A stretch of DNA of 64,000 bases from JAXGMQ01 sp964613055 (GTDB lineage Bacteria > Caldisericota > Caldisericia > JAAYUI01): the NCBI GenBank assembly GCA_964613055.1, contig CAZTGD010000002.1, forward strand, positions 1 through 64,000. The letters run 5' to 3'. A model generated the notes under the pieces. That model had not been told where the DNA came from. It did not search any database and saw only the letters and a program-made list of their open reading frames with translations. Position numbers and translations under genes: made by a program. Numbering within the stretch: position 1 is the first letter of the stretch; each line of letters opens with the position of its first letter. This document shows, piece after piece, positions 55,088 through 63,868 of the stretch.

Positions 55088-56038
55088 TTACTCATAGATT
55101 CTGTATTTATCGTTTTCGAAACCCAATGTTTCATTTGTTTCGAAAAGCTTTGGTTTTCTAATATTTCTAATGAATAGTTGCGAAATACCAAAATATACAA
55201 AGTGTATTGAAAGCAATTCATGGGCTGATATTTGATTAAGAAGTTTGTATTTGTGTCTGTATCTTTTTGATAAAATATATGAAAATTCATTTTTATTGTA
55301 CTTAGATTGATATAGATTGATGGCATTGAATTTACCAATATCATCTGTATAGTATGTTTTAATTATGTTATTGATATCTCCTATTTTATATTTATCTTCT
55401 TTGTTTCTTCGTTTTTGGTGTATGACACATAGATTTCTGATAAACTCATCAATGACTTGATCTAAGAAAATCATTTCAGATTCTCTTTCTTTTACAGATT
55501 TTTTGAATTCTTCATCAGTAACATCCTGCAAAAATGCTTCTTTCCTAATGGCAATTGTTGTATTACCTCCAATATTGAATCCATAAGAGTATCCACAAGA
55601 TACCCATAATTTATGAAATACGTTGTGTTGTAATTGGTTTCTTAGATATCTAATCAGTTTTATATGATAATTTTCAGTTGTATTTTTTGGTAGGGATACA
55701 TCTTTATTAATTAGATCAATGTATGTTTTTGATAGAAGAATTAAATTGATAGTCGACATCTCTAGTTCAGTATCCCACCGAATTGGTATTTTTACTTTGA
55801 AATACTGCTTATCCTTACTAATATTTTCAAAATTATAGTCGTTTTCAAACAAATAATACTCTATTTCTCTACATTTATCTCGAAGAGTCAAATAGCTTAG
55901 AATGACTAGGAAAAAATGACGATATGTACAATAATAATTATTTATTAACTTTAGTTCTTCAATACAGTTATCTTTTACATCAGTTTCTCTTATTCGAAAA
56001 TGACTATTTTTATCATAATCAACTATGTACCTATTCAT
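55088..56038 (-). CDS. Uncharacterised A+T-rich protein with HEPN-like RNxxxH motifs
   Basis: I do not recognise this 316-aa protein. It is mostly helical, rich in Lys, Asn, Ile and Tyr, with no signal peptide or clear membrane helix. R133-N134-QLQ-H138 (YLRNQLQHN) fits the HEPN ribonuclease motif R-polar-x3-5-H, and R201-N202-LCVI-H207 has a similar spacing. HEPN proteins often act in toxin or antiviral systems, but such motifs also occur by chance. The base composition is unlike the neighbours: the line at 55681 is 23% G+C versus 48% in glnA at 54841, suggesting acquisition. Its start overlaps the mnmA stop by 8 bases. Confidence 0.7.
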   Translation of the reverse strand: MNRYIVDYDKNSHFRIRETDVKDNCIEELKLINNYYCTYRHFFLVILSYLTLRDKCREIEYYLFENDYNFENISKDKQYFKVKIPIRWDTELEMSTINLILLSKTYIDLINKDVSLPKNTTENYHIKLIRYLRNQLQHNVFHKLWVSCGYSYGFNIGGNTTIAIRKEAFLQDVTDEEFKKSVKERESEMIFLDQVIDEFIRNLCVIHQKRRNKEDKYKIGDINNIIKTYYTDDIGKFNAINLYQSKYNKNEFSYILSKRYRHKYKLLNQISAHELLSIHFVYFGISQLFIRNIRKPKLFETNETLGFENDKYRIYE

Positions 56039-57002
56039 TTCTTATTACTCCTGAACCAACAACCACTTCTCCAACATAGAACACAGCAAACTGACCAGGA
56101 GTTGTTGCAAACACTGGCTTCTCAGTTGCAACGATATTTCCATCAATCCTGCATGATATCGGTTTGGCTCGATATCTGGTCATCACGCTCAGTTCTTCGA
56201 ATATGTCAAGTCTTAAGTCTGAGATAATGAAACTGTTTCTCATTACGTCAGATTTTCTGCCGACGATGAGTATATTATTTTGAAAATCTCTCTCAATGAC
56301 ATACCATGGACCATTCCCCAGTTTAAGACCACTCCGTTGACCTATCGTGTACGCGAGTAATCCCTCGTGCTGTCCAAGTATTTTGCCTTTGTTTGTGATA
56401 ATATCTCCACGCTTGCCGAACCCTATATTCTTCTGAATCCATCTTCGAGTGTCACCGCTTGCAAAGCATGTGTCTTGACTTGTAGGGAGGGTTGGCAGAT
56501 CAGCAACAAGAACCTCTGATTCTTCTCTTTTAACGTTACTGAGGGGAAGTATCAGTTTACTTATGATTTCATTTGGGACTCTTGCAAGAACGTAACTCTG
56601 GTCTTTTGATTGATCTTCCCCTCTGGAAATGTGTTTACTACCAAATCTATCTACAACCTTGGCGTAATGACCCGTTGCAATGTAATCGAAAGAATGAGAA
56701 ATAGCATAGTCATATAGTGCTTTGAATTTTACGTTTTCATTGCAGATAACGCATGGATTTGGAGTTTCTCCGTTCAGATTGCTATTTATAAAGTACGTAA
56801 GAACTTGCTCGTGAAACAGATCGGATGTGTCTAAGAACTCTGATTCAATACTCAGCATATTTGTAAGGTTTAGGATTTGGTCTCTGTTTGAATCATCACA
56901 CATCGAGAGTGTCAGTGCTGTGACTTTAAAACCCTCATTCTTAAGCAAGATCACGCAAGCTGTTGAATCAACGCCTGCAGAATAACCGACTAGAACCTTC
57001 AA
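56031..57002 (-). CDS. mnmA: tRNA-specific 2-thiouridylase
   Basis: MnmA adds sulfur to U34 of tRNA(Lys/Glu/Gln). The 323-aa protein has the PP-loop GYSAGVDST (6-14; the usual form is GMSGGVDSS), catalytic Cys84 in TPNPCVICN, ATGHYAK, DQSYVL, and the second active Cys179 in SQDTCF (usually SQDICF). It is shorter than the common ~360 aa. It follows the HAD gene by 4 bases, both on the minus strand. Confidence 0.9.
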   Translation of the reverse strand: MKVLVGYSAGVDSTACVILLKNEGFKVTALTLSMCDDSNRDQILNLTNMLSIESEFLDTSDLFHEQVLTYFINSNLNGETPNPCVICNENVKFKALYDYAISHSFDYIATGHYAKVVDRFGSKHISRGEDQSKDQSYVLARVPNEIISKLILPLSNVKREESEVLVADLPTLPTSQDTCFASGDTRRWIQKNIGFGKRGDIITNKGKILGQHEGLLAYTIGQRSGLKLGNGPWYVIERDFQNNILIVGRKSDVMRNSFIISDLRLDIFEELSVMTRYRAKPISCRIDGNIVATEKPVFATTPGQFAVFYVGEVVVGSGVIRNE

Positions 57003-57006
57003 GATG

Positions 57007-57774
57007 CTACAATCTTTGAATCATCGCAGGCAACTCAAGCAAAGATGCGATCTGGGGTGAATAGTCAGATGATTTGCCGGTAATTGGATTTGCAAAAAGC
57101 ACTGCCTTCATCCCTATTTCTTCAGCGCTTATACAATCCTTGTTTTCATCATCTCCAACCATTACACACTCCTCAGGTTCAAGATTCATATTGTTTAACA
57201 TTGAAAGAAAACTTTTTTTGTGAGGTTTTCTGTAGCCCTGGTTATCTGAGAAATATGTGTATCTTATTCGGCTGAGTAGTTCAGGATAAGCGCGCAGGAT
57301 CATTTCACCAGACAAACGTTCGGTGTTTGAGATGAGTCCGAGTCTGTATCTTCTGGAGAGTCTTTCAACAAGTCTCCTGGATCCTGGTACTTCGGGGCTG
57401 ATATATATGATACCAGCTTTGTTGTATGCCTTTATCTCTTTAGCAAGGATTGAATTATTGACCTTTATTCGAAGCACCTCGTTGAACACGCGAATCTGCT
57501 CTTTCACTGAGACGCCACGTTGATCTCTAGCCTTTCTTCTGATCATGCTTGAAATACCGTCGTATGCGTATGATAACTGTTTTCTCGTAATCACATGACC
57601 GGAAAGAGAAATAACTGTGTGTAGCCTTGATATTCTATCCTCGCGCCTTTTCTTTTCGATGAGAGGGAGATCGTATACAAGAGTGTTCCAAAAGTCCAGT
57701 ATCACACCTCTTATCTCACTTTTCTCTCCGTGCACTGTATCATTATCGTTGATAGACATTACACAGTCAAGCAT
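57007..57774 (-). CDS. HAD-superfamily protein, second catalytic Asp replaced
   Basis: A 255-aa haloacid-dehalogenase-like protein. Motif I is DFWNT (Asp27-Thr31): the nucleophile Asp is present but the +2 Asp of phosphatases (DxD) is a Trp. Motif II is ISNTE, the motif III Lys is in RKPHKKSF and motif IV is GDDENKD. The substitution argues against a standard phosphatase and may mean another reaction or a weak enzyme. The ATG at 57774 follows AAAAGG. It shares a divergent region with rpsO. Confidence 0.8.
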   Translation of the reverse strand: MLDCVMSINDNDTVHGEKSEIRGVILDFWNTLVYDLPLIEKKRREDRISRLHTVISLSGHVITRKQLSYAYDGISSMIRRKARDQRGVSVKEQIRVFNEVLRIKVNNSILAKEIKAYNKAGIIYISPEVPGSRRLVERLSRRYRLGLISNTERLSGEMILRAYPELLSRIRYTYFSDNQGYRKPHKKSFLSMLNNMNLEPEECVMVGDDENKDCISAEEIGMKAVLFANPITGKSSDYSPQIASLLELPAMIQRL

Positions 57775-57791
57775 TTAAATACCTTTTTTCC

Positions 57792-57819
57792 TTGATTGCT
57801 GGTTTATTCATGCTAGCAT
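57792..57819 (+). promoter_or_regulatory. Promoter of the rpsO-pnp operon
   Basis: The -35 TTGATT (57792-57797), a 16-base spacer and the extended -10 TGC-TAGCAT (TAGCAT at 57814-57819) fit the same spacing as the tldD promoter. The -10 overlaps a 10-base palindrome ATGCTAGCAT (57810-57819). Confidence 0.45.
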
Positions 57820-57834
57820 TCAGCTATACCCATG

Positions 57835-57866
57835 CCTCGTTTCTCGGCACAGCATCGGTTGCGAGG
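57835..57866 (+). promoter_or_regulatory. Leader hairpin before rpsO
   Basis: CCTCG (57835-57839) can pair with CGAGG (57862-57866) in the leader, 20 bases before the S15 start codon. S15 often represses its own mRNA by binding such leaders; the hairpin is short, so this is only a candidate. Confidence 0.3.
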
Positions 57867-57886
57867 TTTGTGGAAAGGAGATACAG

Positions 57887-58153
57887 ATGTATACAAGTGA
57901 AGAGAAGAAGCAAGTGGTTGAAAAATTTGCAATTCACGAGGGTGATACAGGATCACCAGAGGTTCAGGTCGCGTTGCTCACAGAGAGGATTAATAACCTT
58001 GCAAAGCATCTTGAAACCAACAAGCATGATAATACAAGCAGAAAAGGTCTTCTGCACATGGTCGGGAAAAGACACAAACTCCTCAGGTATTTGAGAAATA
58101 CTGATGAGAAAAGGTATCTTAATCTCATTGAAGAGCTTGGACTACGTAAATAA
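57887..58153 (+). CDS. rpsO: 30S ribosomal protein S15
   Basis: An 88-aa primary 16S rRNA-binding protein with FAIHEGDTGSPEVQVALLTERI, LLHMVGKRHKLLRYL and a C-terminal LNLIEELGLRK. The ATG at 57887 follows AAAGGAG. The pnp ATG overlaps its stop (TAATG). The rpsO-pnp pair is widely conserved. Confidence 0.97.
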   Translation: MYTSEEKKQVVEKFAIHEGDTGSPEVQVALLTERINNLAKHLETNKHDNTSRKGLLHMVGKRHKLLRYLRNTDEKRYLNLIEELGLRK

Positions 58154-60390
58154 TGCAGATTATTGAAACGGTAGAGCTAGGACGGAAGTGCCATATAGCA
58201 AAAGCTGAGATTGATGGTAAAGAGATTGAGATAAAGGTCGGTAAAGTTGCTGAACAGGCAGGAGGTTCTGCGCTTGTTACTATGGGTGGAACAGTTGTTC
58301 TCGCGACAGCCTGTATGTCTGATAAACCACGTGAAGGTGTTGATTTCTTCCCATTGGTTGTAGACTACACAGAAAACATGTTTGCAGCCGGTAAGATACC
58401 CGGAGGTTTCTTCAAACGAGGAGGAAGACCAACCGATCAGGAGATACTACGTTCAAGGATGATTGACCGACCCATCAGACCACTCTTCCCGAAACACACC
58501 AGGAATGAGATACAAGTCCTCGTAAATGTCTTATCAGCCGATGGTGTTAACTCGCCTGATATCCTTGGAATAATTGGAGCATCCACAGCCTTGATGCTTT
58601 CCCATGCTCCATTTGATGGACCCATTGCCGCTGTCAGAGTTGGAATGAAGGACGGTGAAACCCTGATCAACCCTCCTCAAAATGAGATTGGGAATCTTGA
58701 TCTTGATCTAGTAGCGGTAGGCACTAGTGAAGCGATAATGATGGTTGAAGCGAGTGCCACTGAAGTTTCAGAGGAACAGTTCGAGGATTCACTCAAGGTT
58801 GCCTGGGATATCTGGGGGGATGTCATCTCTGCGCAGATTGAGTTGGCAAAGCTTGACGGCAAACCAAAGAGAGAGATCCAACCATTGGATGTTAATGACG
58901 AAGTACTGGAGTTTGTTCGCAAGGAAGTGTTTGCTAATGGTGATGATATCCTTTTTAACCCAAACAAAGCCCAGAGAGAGGGTGCTGAAGGTGATTTCCG
59001 CTCTTCAATCCAGGAAGCAGTTGAGACAAAATTCACAGAAGAGCAGGCAGAAACCTTTGGCAATTCGTTTGATATTGCTTTGAAGGAGTTTGTTCGAGAT
59101 CGTATTGTTTCAAAGGGAGTCAGACCCGACGGCAGAGCTGTTGATGAGATTCGAAAGATAGATATGGAGGCAGGACCTCTACCCAATGTGCACGGTTCAG
59201 GTCTGTTTCTCAGAGGTCAAACACAGGTACTTTCCATTGCTGTCCTTGGTTCAAAGAACGAGGGTCAGCTCATAGAGAACCTTACAACAGATCATTTACA
59301 ACACTATATGCACTACTATAGCTTCCCACCATTCAGTGTTGGAGAGGTGCGTCCAATGCGCGGTCCGTCAAGACGCGACAAGGGTCATGGAAACCTGGCT
59401 GAAAAAGCGTTACTTCCGCTTGTTCCAGATGAGGATACCTTCCCATATGCAATTCAGGTCTTCTCAAATGTCCTCGAGAGCAATGGCTCATCATCCATGG
59501 CATCGGTATGTGGAAGCTCTCTGGCACTGATGGATGCCGGTGTACCACTGAAGAAACCTGTAGCCGGAATTGCGATGGGTTTAATTGCCAAGGACGACAA
59601 CATCAGAATCCTCACAGACATACAGGGTGTTGAGGATGCATTAGGTGATATGGACTTCAAGGTTGCAGGCACGAGAGACGGAATTACAGCAATTCAGATG
59701 GATATAAAACTCAAAGGCATCAATATGGAGATCATCCATAAATCCCTTGCACAGGCAAGAGAGGGTCGACTTTTCATCCTCAATAAGATGAGTGAGTGTC
59801 TTGATGCGTCACGTCCCGAACTCTCCGACAACGCTCCAAGGGTATTTGTTGTGAACATTGATTCAGACAAGATTAGAGACATAATCGGTCAGGGTGGAAA
59901 GGTCATCAAGAAGATCATTGAGGACACTGAGTGCAAGATCGATGTTGAGCAAGATGGCACTGTCTATATAACCGCTCCAAACAAGGAGATGGGACTCAAC
60001 GCCAAGAGGGTGATCGAAGAGATAGTTGAGGATGTGAAGGAAGGTAAAACCTATCTCGGCAAGGTGACTTCAATAAGAGACTTTGGTGCTTTCGTTGATA
60101 TTGGTAAGGGAGGCAAGGAAGGTCTCCTACATATATCTGAGATTGCCAACTACAGGGTCAACAAGGTTGAGGATGAGCTGAAGATAGGTCAAGAATTAAT
60201 GGTTATGGTCAAGCGTGTGGACGATGAGGGCAAGATTGCGCTGACGAAGAAGGGGTTGATAGATTCAAGCAACAGTGGTTCTGCATCTAAACCAAACAAT
60301 GACAACCATCATGATAAGAGAAGAAAACACTCGAATAACAACAGCAAGCCAAAGAACTTTAAACGCTACAAGGACAAGAACAATAGGTGA
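58153..60390 (+). CDS. pnp: Polynucleotide phosphorylase
   Basis: PNPase degrades RNA 3' to 5' using phosphate. The 745-aa protein has two RNase PH domains (start GGTVVLATA and GQTQVLSIA), FFKRGGRPTDQEIL, the second-core active region SLALMDAGVPLKKPVAGIAMGL and DFKVAGT, then a KH domain (IRDIIGQGGKVIKKII) and an S1 domain (YLGKVTSIRDFGAFVDI), and a basic Asn/Lys-rich tail. The M16 peptidase gene overlaps its stop (GTGA). Confidence 0.97.
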   Translation: MQIIETVELGRKCHIAKAEIDGKEIEIKVGKVAEQAGGSALVTMGGTVVLATACMSDKPREGVDFFPLVVDYTENMFAAGKIPGGFFKRGGRPTDQEILRSRMIDRPIRPLFPKHTRNEIQVLVNVLSADGVNSPDILGIIGASTALMLSHAPFDGPIAAVRVGMKDGETLINPPQNEIGNLDLDLVAVGTSEAIMMVEASATEVSEEQFEDSLKVAWDIWGDVISAQIELAKLDGKPKREIQPLDVNDEVLEFVRKEVFANGDDILFNPNKAQREGAEGDFRSSIQEAVETKFTEEQAETFGNSFDIALKEFVRDRIVSKGVRPDGRAVDEIRKIDMEAGPLPNVHGSGLFLRGQTQVLSIAVLGSKNEGQLIENLTTDHLQHYMHYYSFPPFSVGEVRPMRGPSRRDKGHGNLAEKALLPLVPDEDTFPYAIQVFSNVLESNGSSSMASVCGSSLALMDAGVPLKKPVAGIAMGLIAKDDNIRILTDIQGVEDALGDMDFKVAGTRDGITAIQMDIKLKGINMEIIHKSLAQAREGRLFILNKMSECLDASRPELSDNAPRVFVVNIDSDKIRDIIGQGGKVIKKIIEDTECKIDVEQDGTVYITAPNKEMGLNAKRVIEEIVEDVKEGKTYLGKVTSIRDFGAFVDIGKGGKEGLLHISEIANYRVNKVEDELKIGQELMVMVKRVDDEGKIALTKKGLIDSSNSGSASKPNNDNHHDKRRKHSNNNSKPKNFKRYKDKNNR

Positions 60391-61628
60391 GGTTGATAAA
60401 CCAAACGATACCTGATTTTAAATCGGTTGCGTGCGGTATTTTCTTGCCTGTTGGGTCATCCACAGAACCAAAAAAACTTGCAGGCATTTCGCATTTCATG
60501 GAGCACCTCGTCTTCAAGGGTAGCAAGAGGTTTAACTCTGACTCAATCGCCAACAGCATTGACGCGACTGGTGGTTCTGTGAATGCATACACGTCTGTCG
60601 AACTCACAGCATTCTATTTCAAGGTACTCAGAGATGATGTGTCGAGTATCTTGGACATATTTCTTGATATCGTTTTCTCCCCCAAACTCGATGAATCAGA
60701 TATCAACAGAGAAAAAGGTGTAGTGCTTTCAGAAATCGCCTCAATGCTTGACGATCCAGATGATCTATCGCACAACGGGATATTCGAGGTTTGCTGGGAT
60801 GGACATCCAGCGGCAAGACCTGTGCTGGGTTATTCGGATGTCATCGAGAATCTGTCAACCACGGCTATAGCTCAATTCCACAACGGTAATTACCTGCAAA
60901 GCGATGCAGTTATATCGTTTTGTGGTGGCATGACTGAGGATGAGATAATCGAATTACTTTCTTCGAAGGGTGTAGAGGCTGAAACATCAATACCACAAAT
61001 ACAATCTGAGGAGATAAGTCGACCAGCATTCGGCACCGGTACATATGCCAAGGAGTTTGACTCTGAACAAGTTTATTTCAACTACTCGTGGCGAGGACTT
61101 GACCTTGATTCAGAAGACATCGAAAAGACCTTGGTAGCGGAAGCAATTCTTTCAGGTTCATACAGCTCAAGACTGTTTCGTAGACTTAGAGAACAAGAGG
61201 GTTTGGTCTATTCTATTTCAGGATTGTCTCATATGTTCACGTTTGGTGGTTTGATGGGTATTCATGGCTCTGTTCCCAAAGGCAAATACAGGAAGATGGA
61301 TGCTATTTTGTGTGAAGAGCTTGACAGTTTCAGATCTACAGGAGTCACGCACGAAGAGCTTGATCGATCAAAGAGGATGATACGCGGATCGGTTGCCATC
61401 TCTCTTGAGGGCAATATGGCATCAATGCACCGAAATGGAAAGCTGGCTTTGCTTCTAGGGTCTGTGAAGTCCCTTGACACCTTGCTTGATAGAATAGATG
61501 CAATTGATTTCGATGAGATGAATGACTACATTCGGACACTCATTCCTGACGAATACTCGGTGTCTGTTGTTGGAAAGGATATTGAAAGGACAACTGGTAT
61601 ACCAGTAGGTTGTAGAAGAAGGACATAG
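60387..61628 (+). CDS. M16 family zinc peptidase (PqqL/MPP-like)
   Basis: A 413-aa protein with the inverted zinc motif HFMEH (HxxEH, His36-His40) and a downstream acidic helix with EKGVVLSEI. A second, inactive M16 domain lies in the C-terminal half. It resembles the peptidase that follows pnp in many Firmicutes. A GTG at 60387 overlaps the pnp stop; a TTG at 60393 is an alternative close to the GAGG. Its substrate is unknown. Confidence 0.87.
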   Translation: MRLINQTIPDFKSVACGIFLPVGSSTEPKKLAGISHFMEHLVFKGSKRFNSDSIANSIDATGGSVNAYTSVELTAFYFKVLRDDVSSILDIFLDIVFSPKLDESDINREKGVVLSEIASMLDDPDDLSHNGIFEVCWDGHPAARPVLGYSDVIENLSTTAIAQFHNGNYLQSDAVISFCGGMTEDEIIELLSSKGVEAETSIPQIQSEEISRPAFGTGTYAKEFDSEQVYFNYSWRGLDLDSEDIEKTLVAEAILSGSYSSRLFRRLREQEGLVYSISGLSHMFTFGGLMGIHGSVPKGKYRKMDAILCEELDSFRSTGVTHEELDRSKRMIRGSVAISLEGNMASMHRNGKLALLLGSVKSLDTLLDRIDAIDFDEMNDYIRTLIPDEYSVSVVGKDIERTTGIPVGCRRRT

Positions 61629-62206
61629 TGAGTTTGAGCAAAAACGAGTGGGTGCTGGGTGAGATCGGAAAGCTGGTCAAAGGGTGCGAGCTCTGTACAC
61701 TTTCCGTAAATAGAACAAATCCAGTTCCTGGCTTGGGTTCTCCAAACGCAACAATTATGTTTGTTGGCGAAGGTCCAGGTGCTAACGAAGATAAACAGGG
61801 GAAACCCTTTGTTGGACAAGCGGGAAAACTTCTCGATCACCTGTTGGCGTCTATCGCTGTGTCGAGAGATGATGTCTTCATAACAAACATTGTTAAATGC
61901 AGACCTCCCAACAATCGAGTACCTTCTGCTGAAGAAGTGAGAACATGCAAGCCCTACCTTATGTCTCAGATTGCTATAATCAGACCAAAGGTCATTGTAA
62001 CCCTGGGTTCACCATCAGCTAAAACACTCATAAGTCCTTCAATTTCAATAAGCAGAATACACGGAAAATTGCAGATCAAGGAAGGTCTGAGATACCTGCC
62101 GATGTATCACCCCGCCGCTTATCTTCACAAACGCTCTCCGGATCTGCTTCAAGCGATGAAAGATGATTTCAAGACGATAGCGAAACTAAACACACAGTTG
62201 GTATAA
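61628..62206 (+). CDS. Family 4 uracil-DNA glycosylase with [4Fe-4S] cluster
   Basis: Removes uracil from DNA. The 192-aa protein has cluster Cys20, Cys23, Cys91 and Cys107, the catalytic motif GEGPGANEDKQGKPFVG and motif B in YHPAAYLH. The GTG at 61628 overlaps the M16 stop (TAGTG). Family 4 enzymes are typical of thermophiles and many anaerobes, which is consistent with the other metabolic genes but does not prove the lifestyle. Confidence 0.92.
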   Translation: MSLSKNEWVLGEIGKLVKGCELCTLSVNRTNPVPGLGSPNATIMFVGEGPGANEDKQGKPFVGQAGKLLDHLLASIAVSRDDVFITNIVKCRPPNNRVPSAEEVRTCKPYLMSQIAIIRPKVIVTLGSPSAKTLISPSISISRIHGKLQIKEGLRYLPMYHPAAYLHKRSPDLLQAMKDDFKTIAKLNTQLV

Positions 62207-63868
62207 ATGAAGAAGAATAATGAATCAAATGTCTACATCACACTCCTTGGTGGATTGGATGAAGTAGGCAAGAATATGACTGTAATAGAGTGGGACGGCA
62301 ACGCTGTACTCATTGATGCTGGTTTCAAGTTTCCCGATGCGGAGCTACCGGGCATTGACAAGGTCATTCCAGATCTAAGCTATATTGACAAGATCAAGGG
62401 TAAGATAAAAGCGATACTGCTTACACATGGTCACGCTGACCATATTGGAGCACTCAAGTATGTTCTGGAAAAGGTAAAGGTTCCAATCTATGGTACAAAG
62501 CTAACACTCGGTCTTGCAAATGATGTGTTGCCTGGGTACTTGAGACCCCTTGAAACTCGACAGGTTGAAGCTGGCAAGGATTATCGCATAGCTGGAGTGA
62601 AAACTGAATTCATTCGAGTTACTCACTCTATCCCTGAGGGTGTGGCTATTGCGTTGTATCTCAAGCCTGGGATTGTGCTTCACACAGGTGATTTCAAGAT
62701 TGATTTGAGACCGATTGATGGACACCCCATCGATTTACCCCGTTTTGGGGAGCTTGGTTCCAAGGGTGTTCTGTGCATGTTGTCAGATTCAACAAATGCC
62801 GATGAACCTGGATATACAGGCTCTGAGTCACAGGTTGGAAAAACTCTTGATAGGATCTTTAGAGCCGCTCCCGCAAGGATTATTGTGGCAACCTTTTCAA
62901 CAAACATCCATCGACTACAGCAGGTGGTTGACACAACCCATCGAATGGGCAGGAAACTCCTTGTTGATGGCAGGGGTATAAACGAAACCATTAAGGTTGC
63001 AACAAGACTGGGTTATTTCACAATGCCGTCTGGACTGACAATCAAACACGACCAGCTGAATAAATACAAACCTGAAGAGATAGCTATTATGACGACTGGG
63101 ACTCAGGGTGAACCGATGTCTGGACTGTCAAAGATAGCCAATTCAGTGCACAGGAATATAGATGTTCGCAAGGATGATTCAATACTCGTGTCTGCTGACC
63201 CAATCCCAGGTAACGAGACGGTAGTATCTAAAACCGTTTCATCGTTGATCAAGCTTGGTGCGACTGTTTACTACCGTAGAGTAGATGGTGTTCATGTTTC
63301 GGGTCACGCTTCCCAAGAGGAGCTGAGGGTAATGCTGGCTTTGGTAAAACCGAAGTACTTCATCCCCGTTCATGGAGAGTATAAACAGATGTGGTTTCAT
63401 GGGAAGATCGCCCAGGAGGTGGGAGTAGATGAAAAAAACATCTTCCTGTGTGAGAACGGCGATCAGGTGTTGATCAACAAGAGACAGGGAAAGATCCACA
63501 AAAAGGTACCCGCCAGTTCTGTTTACATAGACGGAAAATCTGTGGGTGATATAGGCACTTCTGTTTTAAAAGAACGCTCCAGCCTGTCTCGAGACGGTTT
63601 CTTAGCTGTTAGTGTTGTCATATCTAATCTGTCAAAAGAGTTGCTGAGCGAACCAGAGATAAACTCCTTAGGCTTCATATACATGAAAAACTCAACTGAA
63701 ACATTTGAAGCGACAAAAAAAGTGACCAAGGAGATTGTCGGTAGGTGGAAACAAAATAAACAGCCCGTATCCAAGCTTAAGTCAATGATTCGCACAAGTG
63801 TAAAGGATGTTCTGTATAAACAAACTCGCAGAATCCCTGTGATACTCCCAGTGGTGATAATGGTATGA
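62207..63868 (+). CDS. rnj: Ribonuclease J
   Basis: A 553-aa metallo-beta-lactamase/beta-CASP nuclease acting 5' to 3' and endonucleolytically on mRNA and rRNA precursors. The metal motif HGHADH is at residues 74-79, with HTGDFKID, SDSTNA, the beta-CASP VSGHAS and PVHGEY. It completes an operon with rpsO and pnp. An ATGA overlap leads to the next gene. Whether this is J1 or J2 cannot be told with only one copy in view. Confidence 0.94.
   Translation: MKKNNESNVYITLLGGLDEVGKNMTVIEWDGNAVLIDAGFKFPDAELPGIDKVIPDLSYIDKIKGKIKAILLTHGHADHIGALKYVLEKVKVPIYGTKLTLGLANDVLPGYLRPLETRQVEAGKDYRIAGVKTEFIRVTHSIPEGVAIALYLKPGIVLHTGDFKIDLRPIDGHPIDLPRFGELGSKGVLCMLSDSTNADEPGYTGSESQVGKTLDRIFRAAPARIIVATFSTNIHRLQQVVDTTHRMGRKLLVDGRGINETIKVATRLGYFTMPSGLTIKHDQLNKYKPEEIAIMTTGTQGEPMSGLSKIANSVHRNIDVRKDDSILVSADPIPGNETVVSKTVSSLIKLGATVYYRRVDGVHVSGHASQEELRVMLALVKPKYFIPVHGEYKQMWFHGKIAQEVGVDEKNIFLCENGDQVLINKRQGKIHKKVPASSVYIDGKSVGDIGTSVLKERSSLSRDGFLAVSVVISNLSKELLSEPEINSLGFIYMKNSTETFEATKKVTKEIVGRWKQNKQPVSKLKSMIRTSVKDVLYKQTRRIPVILPVVIMV

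Noticed and set aside
58677..59186. 169-codon frame antisense to pnp
   Set aside because: It is opposite a conserved enzyme gene, is serine-rich, and has no start signals.
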